A stretch of 64,000 nt of DNA from Fagopyrum homotropicum (taxonomy: Eukaryota; Streptophyta; Magnoliopsida; Caryophyllales; Polygonaceae), in NCBI GenBank assembly GCA_033239125.1, contig BSWB01000005.1, positions 104,152,494 through 104,216,493 of the forward strand, written 5' to 3'. A model generated the notes under the pieces. The model was not told the DNA's origin. It was given only the letters and a program-made list of their open reading frames with translations, and made no database searches. The position numbers and the translations under genes were made by a program. This document shows, piece after piece, positions 11,741 through 21,617 of this stretch (the stretch's first letter is position 1; each line of letters starts with the position of its first letter).

Positions 11741-12155
11741 ATTGACTCGATTCTCCTTATAACAAACCTCTAAAGCCACAAAAGAGATTCAGAACCTCGA
11801 ATCAAACTCGGGAAGGAAGAGATTGGCAAATTCAGAATCACTCAAACAAGATCTGTATGAGAAACAATTAGCATCACCAAAACACTAATCCGACTAGATG
11901 GAGCGGGGAAACGAATAATCTTGTGGGAGGAAACAAGTGAAAGAAAGAGAAACTGACCTGGGATAATGAGTTTGAGGATCTGCGCGAAACAGCAAACCCA
12001 AATCGCGAAAAGAAAAGCTTGCTTTATCTGGGATGGAGGAACTTGGAACAAATCTAGGGTTTCTTTTGTCAAGTAGAAGTAGAAATATCTATAAAACTAG
12101 TCTAATCCACTTTGGTTTAATGGTTTGGCAAACACCCCCTCTCCCTCTCCCTGGC
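11741..12155 (-). promoter_or_regulatory. TPS 5' leader with a leader intron
   Basis: On the minus strand a consensus donor CCAG/GTCAGT begins an intron at 11959. A pyrimidine-rich acceptor TTTCTCATACAG ends at 11853, so the 5' UTR is probably exon 12155-11960 joined to 11852-11741. The first leader exon carries a GA-rich stretch (CT-rich on the plus strand, 12137-12152). The transcription start is only a guess placed about 30 bp downstream of the TATA-like box. Confidence 0.55.
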
Positions 12156-12182
12156 CTTTCTATCTACAACGCCTTTATGCCC

Positions 12183-12192
12183 AATAAATATA
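12183..12192 (-). promoter_or_regulatory. TATA-like box of the TPS gene
   Basis: Minus-strand TATATTTATT lies about 30 bp upstream of the GA-rich leader. It is the best TATA-like string in a plausible position, but AT-rich plant DNA gives many false matches. Confidence 0.35.
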
Positions 12193-12299
12193 CGAAAAAG
12201 ATAAATGAAATTGGATAATAAAAATCGCAAATGAAAAAAAGAAAAAGAAAAGGACGTACGTATGACAGAGGATAAGGGCGGGGGCAGCTGGCACACACC

Positions 12300-13370
12300 C
12301 ATGCCAGCTTATATAACTCTTAAATTAAATTTATACCTATATATTTATATATGGTTGGTTTGAACGAGGAGGTTCACCTGTTATGCACGGACATGGACAC
12401 GGATACGGGAAATCGACACGGTGAGAAAGGGGGAAGCAATGATACTCAAAAGTATAAGAAGCAGGGAACACCGCGAGTAAAACAATTAATATATCATTTT
12501 AAAGATATTGAAATATAGAATTCTTATATCATAATAAGATATATATATATATATATATATGAAAAAAAAACAATAATGAATGAGTAGATAAAAATATTAA
12601 CATGATAACAAATAACCGAAACAAAAGTTTAGAAACAAATATTTTCAGTCTTACAAAACATAGAAATAAACATATTTAGTCTTATAATCTTAAATAAACA
12701 TACTTAGTATCAAAACCGAAAAATGAACCATTCATTTTGCAAATCGACAACAACCTAACAACATGATCAATCAAGGAAAACAATAATAAATATGTGTAAA
12801 TTATAAAAAGTTAAAGAATTAGAATAACGCACTCAACATTCAACAAAGAAAGATTCCACGATAAATTAGTGATCAAATATTCAAAATTAATTTATGAAAT
12901 TATAAGAAAAATGGAGAGAAGAGTCGGTCGGTGGAAACAACATTTCAACCTTAGAGCCGAAGAAGATGATCGGTGTCCTACTTCCGGCAACTACAATCTT
13001 GCAAGTGGTCATGTGGGGCTAGGTTTAGTTGGGGAAAAAATTGGGAAGGTAGAAAAAATATTACGGTAATAAGTTTTTCTTACGTTTTTAAAAGAAATGT
13101 TTTTTTCTAACTTTAAAAAATAAGATAAACTTCCGTTGATCGTGTCTTGACCGGCCATAATCCGCATCCTCGCATGTCTTAGACATGTCCTCCTCGATTC
13201 CTACCTCTGAAACGTGTCTTCACCGTGTCCAGTCATATTTGACCGTGTCCGATTGTGTCCCCGTGTCCAATACAGCAGGACACGGGACACACCGTTTTCT
13301 AAAAGTGTACGTGAATCATAGAGGTTCACTTCAGTTTTTCATGCATCATTCTTCAACGACGATTTGCTAT
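12300..13370. other. Repeat-rich intergenic region with inverted GGACACG-type motifs
   Basis: The left part (about 12385-12425) has GGACATGGACACGGATACGG in one orientation. The right part (13170-13300) has many GTGTCC/CCGTGTCC motifs in the opposite orientation. About 0.75 kb of AT-rich DNA with a (TA)n run (12540-12560) lies between. This layout is typical of a degraded TIR transposon with subterminal motif arrays, but clean ends could not be set. No gene was recognised; the 66-codon frame at 12869 has no family features. Confidence 0.4.
12540..12560. repeat. (TA)n microsatellite
   Basis: About ten uninterrupted TA units. Confidence 0.9.
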
Positions 13371-13793
13371 ACAGTCAGTTTGGTAATAGAAGATTATGTA
13401 GATGAAGAGAATTATTTATATGAAGAATTAAGGGGATAAAATTATTTAAGAAGATGAATACGTATATAAGTGAAATGAATGTTTGATAAAATTAATATGA
13501 TTGTGGGTAAAAAAATGTAAAATTACGAAAAAAATACGTGTTATATTTTTTTTATAGATGAAAGAGATGGAAAAAAGGTAAAAGTGAGATTTTACCCTCA
13601 ATAGTCTTCATAACCCCTATAATCAAAGTTTTGCAGGACTACAAAATTCTCGTAATCTAATTTCCTTAATCTCCGTAATCTAAACCCTTTAATCTTTTTA
13701 ATTCCCTTACCAAATGAGATTACGAAAATTATTTCTCCCTTTTAATTCTCATAATTTAATCTTCTTAATTTATGTTTTTACCAAACGGAGTCC
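13371..13793. mobile_element. Tourist-like MITE (PIF/Harbinger type), diverged
   Basis: The left end 'cagtcagtttggtaatagaag' pairs with the right end, which in reverse complement reads 'ggactccgtttggtaaaaac'. The 'GTTTGGTAA' core is characteristic of Tourist-type TIRs. The right flank has TAA; the left flank has TAT, so the 3 bp target site is imperfect. The interior is AT-rich and non-coding. Confidence 0.55.
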
Positions 13794-13974
13794 TAATGAG
13801 TTTAAGGGTTCGTATTGTATATTTTTTGTATATGAAATATGTTTATTTCTTGAATATCAATGTAACCATATCTAACTTATCAAATAATTTTTTTTTGTTA
13901 ATGTTCATATTTTTTAGCGTGAGAAAACTGAATATAGTTTGTATAAAAAAAATGAAAATAGTGTAATGTTTTTT

Positions 13975-14265
13975 TGGGTAAGAAAGAGGGTGACCCCGCA
14001 CTAAGCAACACAAATTATTAAAGGAACAACCTTAAAGAACACGCGACTGTAATAAGCCAGTAAAGATAGGCCAATTCCAATCTTGATTTAATGCGAGCCC
14101 TCAATACGCCATCGCCAACCATTTGAGTAGCCACAATCTGTAGAGTCGATCCCGAGACCCGACGGTGTGTCTAGAATGAGAGATTAAGCCCATTTCCCAC
14201 ACTTCAAGCGTGATGCAGACATAAAACCTCAGTAATCTGCACATAATGCCTCTAAGAACCAATGT
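13975..14265 (-). other. Possible coding relic, not identified
   Basis: This stretch is less AT-rich than its surroundings. On the minus strand it gives short peptide-like runs such as 'NQDWNWPIFTGLLQSRVL' broken by stops. It looks like an old fragment of a transposon or gene. I cannot assign a family. Confidence 0.25.
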
Positions 14266-14369
14266 TTTACAAGATGCGAGACAGAGACGGGACGGAGAGG
14301 CCGTCTACCGTCTTGGCGGTCGGGCGGATCTCTAGACGGATTGTAGACAAACAAGACATTTTTGGCCTC

Positions 14370-14885
14370 TTTTCTTGTATTTATATATTTTACTAAATTA
14401 CACTACACTACGCTGACGTGGCGCCCCCACGTTTTCTATCGGATTAAATCTTTTACTAAATCACGAATTAAACTAATAAATCATTTTTACTAAAGCTAAA
14501 TCTAAAAAATATTTTTTTAACTAAATCTAATAAAATAATTTCTAATTAATTAGTTTAAAATAATATTTAGTTAGTTAGTTTAAAAACGAATAACAATAAA
14601 ACAATATCTAATCAGTTATTTTAAAACAATATTTAGTTAGTTAGTTTAAAAAAATCTCGAATTACCTTATGATAATCAACCGTAGATCACGAGTTTGTTA
14701 CAATCGGTTTAAAATGGAATCGAAACAATATCTAATTAGTTAGTTTTAAAAAAATCTATATACTTTACTAAAAGAGACGACATAATGCTGATGTGGTGGC
14801 TCACGCTTTTTCTCGGATTATATCTTTTACTAAATTATAAATCAAGGCAAAAAATATTTTTTACTAAAACTATATCTAAATTATA
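14370..14885 (+). mobile_element. Helitron-like 5' ends, two direct copies
   Basis: At 14755 the sequence 'TCTATATACTTTACTAAAAG', then 'GCTGATGTGG' and 'TTTTTCTCGGATTATATC', follows an A run, which matches the usual plant Helitron start (TC inserted after A). A second, diverged copy begins near 14374 and contains 'TTTTACTAAAT', 'GCTGACGTGGCG' and 'TATCGGATTAAATC'. The copies are about 380 bp apart. Between them lie AT-rich units with 'ttagttagtttaaaa'. No RepHel protein and no CTRR-plus-hairpin 3' end was found, so it is at most a non-autonomous or truncated Helitron. Confidence 0.45.
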
Positions 14886-15574
14886 AATGTTTAAATTTAT
14901 AAAGATATGATAGAATGATTGTTAAAATTCTCATGTACGTTACGATGTTAACTTACAAGGGAAGTCATATCTTGATTTCAGATATACTTAATGCAAACTT
15001 CTCAAGTCCACTTCTCACAATATTTTCACTATATATGGAACGCACATTATCGTAAGTCAATACACTTTTCTTATTTTCAATGTAAATCTAAAATTTTCTA
15101 CATCTTCCAATTCCAATTCTACTGCTTATTGATCACGTTTCGTCGTTTTTTTCAGGTTCTGACGATTTGAAGATATTTTTCATGTTATAATTTTATTGCT
15201 TCGTCGTATTTTTTCCATGTAAATGTCGCACCATCTAATAAGCAAAAGTTCGTTAATAGATATGTTTGTTGAAATTTTCCACGTTCTGTCGTACTTTTCA
15301 TATTCTATCTAATAAGCTTCGTCGTATTTTTTTTAAAAAATTGATCATATTTTGATCGGCCTAAACACCGTCCCATAAGCAACAAACTGTATTTAAAATT
15401 TTTTAATGTTTTTTTAAATGTCAAATTTTTAAAAATTTTGATTAGATTTCAATCGACCTAAACACTATTTAACCGGAAACAGAAAGTTTTAAAATTTTTT
15501 GATCAATTTCATTTTTTTTAAATATTTGTATTTTGTTTATGTTTTTATTTTTACAAACATTTTTCACAAAAATT
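14886..15574. other. AT-rich intergenic or Helitron interior sequence
   Basis: No gene was recognised. A diverged pair 'ttgatcatattttgatcggcctaaacacc' / 'ttgattagatttcaatcgacctaaacac' occurs at about 15343 and 15438, suggesting an old duplication of about 95 bp. Confidence 0.4.
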
Positions 15575-15810
15575 CCAAAAAAGAAATATGCTCATCAATA
15601 TTAAACATCATATAATACCTAATTCCAAAAATCAATACGTTCAATAATATCATACCAATACACAATAATAAATATCATATAACACCTAATTCCAAAAAAA
15701 ACAATATCATACCAATATCATACCAATACACAAGATTACATATCATATATCACCTAATTCTAAAAAAACAGTATGCTCAACAATATCATATCAATACACA
15801 AGATTAAATA
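15575..15810. repeat. Tandem array of about 67 bp units
   Basis: The block 'cctaattc' recurs at 15618, 15685 and 15753, each followed by an A run and 'caatatcataccaatacaca'. Spacing is 67-68 bp over about 3.3 units. Confidence 0.75.
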
Positions 15811-15849
15811 ACATAATACCCTAAACAAGTAAACCCTAAATTCCCCCCT

Positions 15850-17488
15850 CCCTCCCCCAAAGTATATTTTATACCTTTTGCTTGACTAACATGAATGTGG
15901 GATTACTCTCCCCAATATCTCAAATCAAAACTTTCAAGAACCATCCCCATTTTTTTCCTTTCTGCCTTAACAACATCAAAGGCAATCTCATCTTTACCAA
16001 CAACCACTAAAACTTTCCTTGTGTATTCTCTTTCAAATGACAATCGTCAAAACCTATGATTGGTCTACATTCCAGTAGAAAACCTTGCTTGCAGACTTGT
16101 AGACACACATATAATCTCTGAAATAATGGTTTTTCTGGGTTGTCTAGACATACTTTGACAAAAACAAAACTTCCAGCATTCCACTTCTTCATAATAACTG
16201 TCGAATCTCAAATTCTATTGTATTATACTCTAGCATCCCCCTGTGTCATCAACATTTCCTTGAGCCTTGCTCTCCAAGCTTGATTGTATGCAATCAACAC
16301 CTTATGATCCCTTTTCATCACAACTATAAATCCCTTTAGTTTTCAGTCTAGATCATCTCCATAGTGTTCTATGCACCTTTCAATCAACCAAATAGATGTC
16401 ATTTAGTGCTTTCATGCTGCCATACACAATCATGTGTAGGGTTGAAAGTCTTTAATTGAAAAGTACCATCTGCACACATCTTTCTAGCACAAGCCTTGAA
16501 GTTGCAGAAAACTTTCCCACATTCACACTTCTTTCTATCATGCTTCATAGTACAATCACACTTTTTTTTGCAATAAACTGAAACTTTACACTTATCATTG
16601 TGCAAGTAATAATAATCACCCCCTATCTTAACGGAAAATTGTCTCAAAGCATTCCTACATATCTCATTAGATCCGGTTAAATTTTGAATACCTTTTGTGA
16701 GACTCACCATTAAAATCACTAATAATATGCAAATAATCATAATCAACTTCTTTATCCTCGTCAAACAACAAGCCTTCATCATCATTTGAAACTTCTTCAT
16801 TTATAGTGGGCAACTCTTCCACATGGGAACTTATTAGAAACTTCTTCACCAACAATAGAATCAACATTCCCATCAAACAACTCATCATCTTCAGCTTTAC
16901 TGTCTTTAAAGTTGAAATCTTTATTAGAAGAAGAAGACTCAATTCCTAAAATATTGTTTTCATCATCTGAACTTTCATCAAAAGCAATGGGGAGATAGGT
17001 TTTGGGGTAAATCTTGGCTAATCGGTTGGCAAATAAAGAGGTAGGGTTCATGTCTTTTCTAAAAGAAGATATTTATGCTAGTTGAGTTAGGGTTAGTAAT
17101 GTAGGTGGAATTGAGTAAGAAAGGGAGTTGAATATGAGTTGAGATTGTGGGCTTTGTACCATCAAGTTAGTTGGGCTTATCTATCACTTCCAATAAGATA
17201 CAGATACACAATTATATCATAATCAAAGCCCCTAACCATGTGTAGAATATCAATATCACCTTTCACTTCTATTAACCCAATATGTAAAGTTTTTCTAGGC
17301 TGGGATTACCAAGTTTCTGTAACATTCATATAGCCAAGTTCAACCTTTAACATACTTTCTAGCATAACTTTGGATAACAAATCTGGATCGAATTCCTAAT
17401 AAACCTTAACTTTCCCTTTTCTATAATGTAATTGACCATCAAGATCAATGTAAAACTTTCTTCCATTGTTAAACCTCATCTTAATTAA
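15850..17488 (-). pseudogene. Mutator-like (MuDR) transposase pseudogene, 3' truncated
   Basis: Read on the minus strand. It begins at the copia junction with 'FNNGRKFYIDLDGQLHYRKG' and then 'ELGYMN', the N-terminal region of plant MULE transposases. An acidic stretch follows (17051-16800). Next comes the MuDR DNA-binding domain with 'VYCKKKCDC' and 'FQLKTFNPTHDC' (16800-16399). The start of the transposase domain 'RLYVCLQVCKQGFLLECRPI' then 'IGFDDCHL' lies near 16140-16030, ending near 15880. The DDE catalytic part, SWIM zinc finger and C-terminus are absent. Stops and frameshifts separate the pieces. The native 5' flank continues at 39309 on the other side of the copia insertion. Confidence 0.8.
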
Positions 17489-17493
17489 CATAT

Positions 17494-18211
17494 TGTTTGG
17501 ATTTTAGATGTGTAAAAGCGGAATTTACAATTTCCTAAACATTTAAACAAGGATCACATGCATAATGGATTAGATAAGGGAGAAAAGGAATACCTTTTTA
17601 TGCGTGTTCAATAACTCCTTCAAGGATATGTAGAGTCCCAAGTGTTACTCCTCTAGTTGATCCACCCGAGATTGAACAAAAATCGTCTTTACCTTCAATT
17701 GCTAGAAAAAAGGATGAAGCTTTTGAGAGAGTGATCGAAAGGGAAGAACACGTTATTTCTCACGTATGATACACGGCTGAATGTTCGTACGTATCAATCG
17801 ATCGATCAAATATATCAAATTAGGGTTGGGCTTTTTAACTATTAAAAAGCCTGACCTTAAAATATAAGATATATATTTTAGTAATTAATAAATAAATAAC
17901 CTCTAATCTATTATTAATTACCAACTCCATAATATATTTTGTACTCCTACAAAATATATCATTTTCCACTATATACTCCTATAAGGTAATTCTCTCATTA
18001 ATTGATCCAGTTTTCCTACTCGTTATGGTGTGACCTCGTAGGACCCGATAACATTAGCAATACATTTTATCATACAAATGTACCGATCATGGTTAGCTTC
18101 TAGCAAAACGCCATGACCCCTAATATTATCGGATTATATATATATCCCTATTTTTAATGTCCTATCTCATCATCACTAATTGCACCTTGGATAAAGGACA
18201 CAATTCCTTCA
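17494..18211 (-). repeat. Copia 3' LTR (left copy)
   Basis: It matches the right LTR almost base for base, for example 'cggctgaatgttcgtacgta' and 'acctcgtaggacccgataac'. It starts TGTTTGGATT where the right copy has TGTTAGGATT. It ends at TTCA before 'gtctcccacttgt', which on the minus strand is a purine-rich stretch that may be the polypurine tract. Confidence 0.92.
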
Positions 18212-18969
18212 GTCTCCCACTTGTACTTTCATACAAATGTGCATTGTTAAAATTCCTTTATCGCTTAATATCCTTATCTGACTATGTGATGGAAACCATC
18301 TTTGCCATCAGATATGTTTCTTGAACTCCCGAGATTAAACTGTCAGTACAGATCAAATCTGAGCATGGTCATGCGTTTACACAGTTTTCACTCTTCAAGT
18401 GGCCGGGGACACCAATCCTTCCCAGCACATCAAAGTATGCCGGTATAGGAGGATTAATCCAATCTTGCAACGACTATAACTCCCACTCAAATTTTGACCA
18501 CCCTGATTACTACCTTTATAATTGCTTGTTACGGTCAGCGTTTATCAACATCTAAGATATATCATCCTTCAAATGAAAGTTATATCAAGCTCATGTTAAG
18601 GAACTCACTGATAATGATAAACGCTATAACTCCTCAATAAGTCATGAGAGCCATAGGATCGGTCTGTCCGATGAGTATCACCATACTCACATATGTAAGC
18701 GATTGGACATCTTCATGTCCTATGAACTATGAAACCCACGTTCATCATTCGCTCACAAGATGGTCTACTTTAGAATCATTTGTATCCATGTTGACGATTC
18801 AGACCACAAATCCTTTCAATTTAATAATTTCAATTCACTTAATGTGGTTTCATTCAGCGGAACTTTTCCAGTAAGCACATTTGATAATTAATAAATTGTA
18901 TGGATACTTTATTTAATATTCAAGTAATAATCAAATAAGAATATGAAAACTCATATATAAACAATCATA
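18212..18969 (-). other. Copia 3' non-coding region
   Basis: It lies between the 3' LTR and the solo LTR insertion. It resumes at 21577 for about 40 bp before the end of pol. No protein similarity was seen. Several parts are less AT-rich than surrounding spacers. Confidence 0.6.
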
Positions 18970-20050
18970 AACTCTGTAACACCCCGAATTCTCAAAACTC
19001 GGGACACTACTGGTTAGGACCTCACAATGGGTCCCGACCTCAGTTTGACAACAACATTACTAGGATCTTGCAACAAGACACAAATAAAGAAAACCAAAAT
19101 TCATAAAAATAGTATTTTTAAGGTAATGAATGCAACACTGTCTAGCAGCCTAAAGTACTTAAACAAAAGAAACGAACAACTGTCTTAACCAAAAGAAAGA
19201 AAAGACAAACACAACTCCCAACCCCCCACTCTAAGGAGTACGGAGACCCGGCTGACCACTACTTCCGGATCACTCATCTGCTGGTCTAACCTGCGGTAAA
19301 TCTAAAAACACAACAAGAGGAACCGTTAGCTAGTTATCTAAATATTAGCAGAATAATAGTAGCACACACACACATAAAAATATAAACACTCATCATGCTT
19401 TCAAACAAGTCCGTTTTATTATCTTGAGTTAAATTACTCTTTCACGCTAATGATACTTATTTTGTGACACGAGAGATTCCCAAACCTCGCCTCCGCCCCC
19501 GTGTAACCATCAGGAATGGATCCGATGCATCTCACCTTGTACCTGCCTGGTCTGGGTATAGAGAACCTCCCAGTCTCCTGTCAGAGCTGGACAGTGATGT
19601 CACAGCCCATTATACATACACTTGGGCCTTAAAAGTAATAATAACAGTCGTCCTAGCAAGTTATTATTATTAAAACACGCACATAGCACACACAACCACT
19701 ATCACTCAACTAATATCCAGAAACTGGCTAAGTAAGTCGCAAGGACTTACCTGAGTCAAAATACACTCTAACACGTCTCAAACAGTCCGTACTCGTGGTA
19801 ACTCAAACGCCTGTCAAGTAAGGCATGTGTATCAAAATCACATCTCGATGTCCAACCTCATGCGAAGGAATTACGGAAAAAGCTCTCTTATGGTAAAAGA
19901 CCATTTTACCCTTGATACCGAAAGTTCTCAAAGTTTACTCTTGAGTCCTACTAAATTCTTTTAGGATTTGTTTTCTATGATTAGTCTCTCTCTCTCTGAT
20001 AGTTTTCTTATAATTTAATAGTTATAGCTCGGACCATTTTACTCTTACCT

Positions 20051-20052
<2 letters not shown>

Positions 20053-20097
<45 letters not shown>
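20053..20097. repeat. (TA)n microsatellite
   Basis: About 22 uninterrupted TA units inside solo LTR 1. Confidence 0.95.
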
Positions 20098-20099
<2 letters not shown>

Positions 20100-20320
20100 C
20101 ATGTACAAACTCTCACTTCCCTTAACTCGCATGCCTCCGTAACTACTCGGTAGTTATATATATGTCTACATAATTCCGTAGTTCCAAACTCGTGCTTATA
20201 TACATAACCCATATATCCATTTACTCAAATATGGTACCCACCCATATATTCCTACGTAATGTATAAGAGTCTACTATCCTTATGCTTCTACACAAATTAC
20301 ACATACTCCGACTTACACCT

Positions 20321-20331
<11 letters not shown>

Positions 20332-20388
<57 letters not shown>
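20332..20388. repeat. (AT)n microsatellite
   Basis: About 28 uninterrupted AT units, the longest in the window, inside solo LTR 1. Confidence 0.95.
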
Positions 20389-20391
<3 letters not shown>

Positions 20392-20592
20392 CGTATCTCG
20401 CACTTCTACATAACAATTCGTCCATCCTCGCATATCTATATACTATGCACGTCCGTGTATATATTCACTGACACTTATACCTATATCATATATATATCTA
20501 CACATATGTACTATAGAACTCAACATTTCATTCTCATTAATCCAACAGGTGCTACTTATATATATTCTCAACATTTTCATTCTCATTATACG

Positions 20593-20619
20593 TATATATA
20601 TATATATATATATATATAT
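20593..20619. repeat. (TA)n microsatellite
   Basis: About 13 TA units inside solo LTR 1. Confidence 0.95.
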
Positions 20620-21431
20620 CAATGAGGTTGAACGCACCGTTTATAGTCTCGTTACGTATTCGAAGGAGTCCAGCCCGGTTCGACTCCGCAGGATGGCTCG
20701 CAGGGTCTCAGCTGGCTCGTCGTTGCACCTTCTTCCCGCTTTGGGCTCCTGCAGTGGGCTCGACGAGTTTGGTGTCCGGTTTAGCACCGGAAGGGTCGTC
20801 ACTACGGTCAAAGGGGGTGATCAGTGGGCTGGTTCGGGAAGGGACAGACGAGGAAGGAGAAGCGGTCACTTACTAGGGTTCCAGCGATGCGAGGCGGCTC
20901 CGGCGGCTGCCCTGGCTTCGGCGTCGGAGCGAACGGTGGTCCGGTTGCAGCACCACTACGACCGAAGCGAAACAACGGTTATCCAGTGCGGGATGAGAGG
21001 AAGAAGCGAGGAAATGGAGGCGAGGCTTACCGGACTGCTGCAGCGGTCGGCGGTGCAGGCGCGGCGGTGACAGCTCCGGTTGAAGGAAGGGCGGCGCTGA
21101 TGGCTGCTGTTGTCCGTATCGCAAGGGAGGAGAAGCAGAGGGCTGCTGTGGACCATGTCGCAGTAGAGAAGGAGGAGCGGCAGTCACCGTGATTAGGGAA
21201 TAATAAGGTATAATTAGGGTTAATTTCTCATTAGGGTTAGGATTAGATTATGAGATGGGCTGTTGGGCTGGTAATTGGGCCTCGTAGTGGCTACATCCGG
21301 TCCGCTTTCTCATTAAATACGGATACGCAACTCGTTACTCGATTTATAATATACGGAACTAAATTACATATTATATAAATTATTATCGTATCTTAAAGGT
21401 ACGTAAAAGTTATTTCTGGCTACATAGTTTC

Positions 21432-21466
21432 ATCATTTTATGTGACTTAAAGTCACATAAAATGAT
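21432..21466. repeat. Perfect 17 bp inverted repeat (hairpin) in the U3 end of solo LTR 1
   Basis: The arm 'atcattttatgtgactt' is followed by one base and its exact reverse complement. It lies 105 bp from the LTR terminus. A counterpart occurs at the same distance in solo LTR 2. Confidence 0.95.
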
Positions 21467-21617
21467 AACATTTAAACTCGTTTTATTTTATTTATTTATT
21501 TATTTAAGATTGTCGCATCGGAATTTGGTTAATTTCAGTTTACCGGAACTTTAAAATTTTCGGTTATTACAAACTCCATGACAAAAACAAACGTTTTCTC
21601 AATCCAAACACAAAAGT

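Larger units (their letters stand above)
18975..21571 (-). mobile_element. Solo LTR 1, gypsy type, 2.6 kb, inside the copia 3' region
   Basis: The boundaries are TGTAACACCCCGAATTCTC...GTTATTACA with a perfect 5 bp target duplication AACTC at 18970-18974 and 21572-21576. Its termini and R/U5 part resemble the LTRs of the gypsy element at 30102-38928: an 'acaatgggtcccgacc' block, 'ggatctt.caacaag', and a 'tccggatcact' block. By that comparison its sense strand is minus. It holds three long (TA)n tracts and a 35 bp hairpin. No internal domain remains, so it arose by LTR-LTR recombination. Open frames inside it (20549-21192) are not genes. Confidence 0.92.

Noticed and set aside
20549..21192. Overlapping open frames of 84 to 173 codons on both strands
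   Set aside because: They lie inside solo LTR 1 next to TA tracts, overlap each other in several frames, and show no domain; the openness comes from local GC-rich composition.
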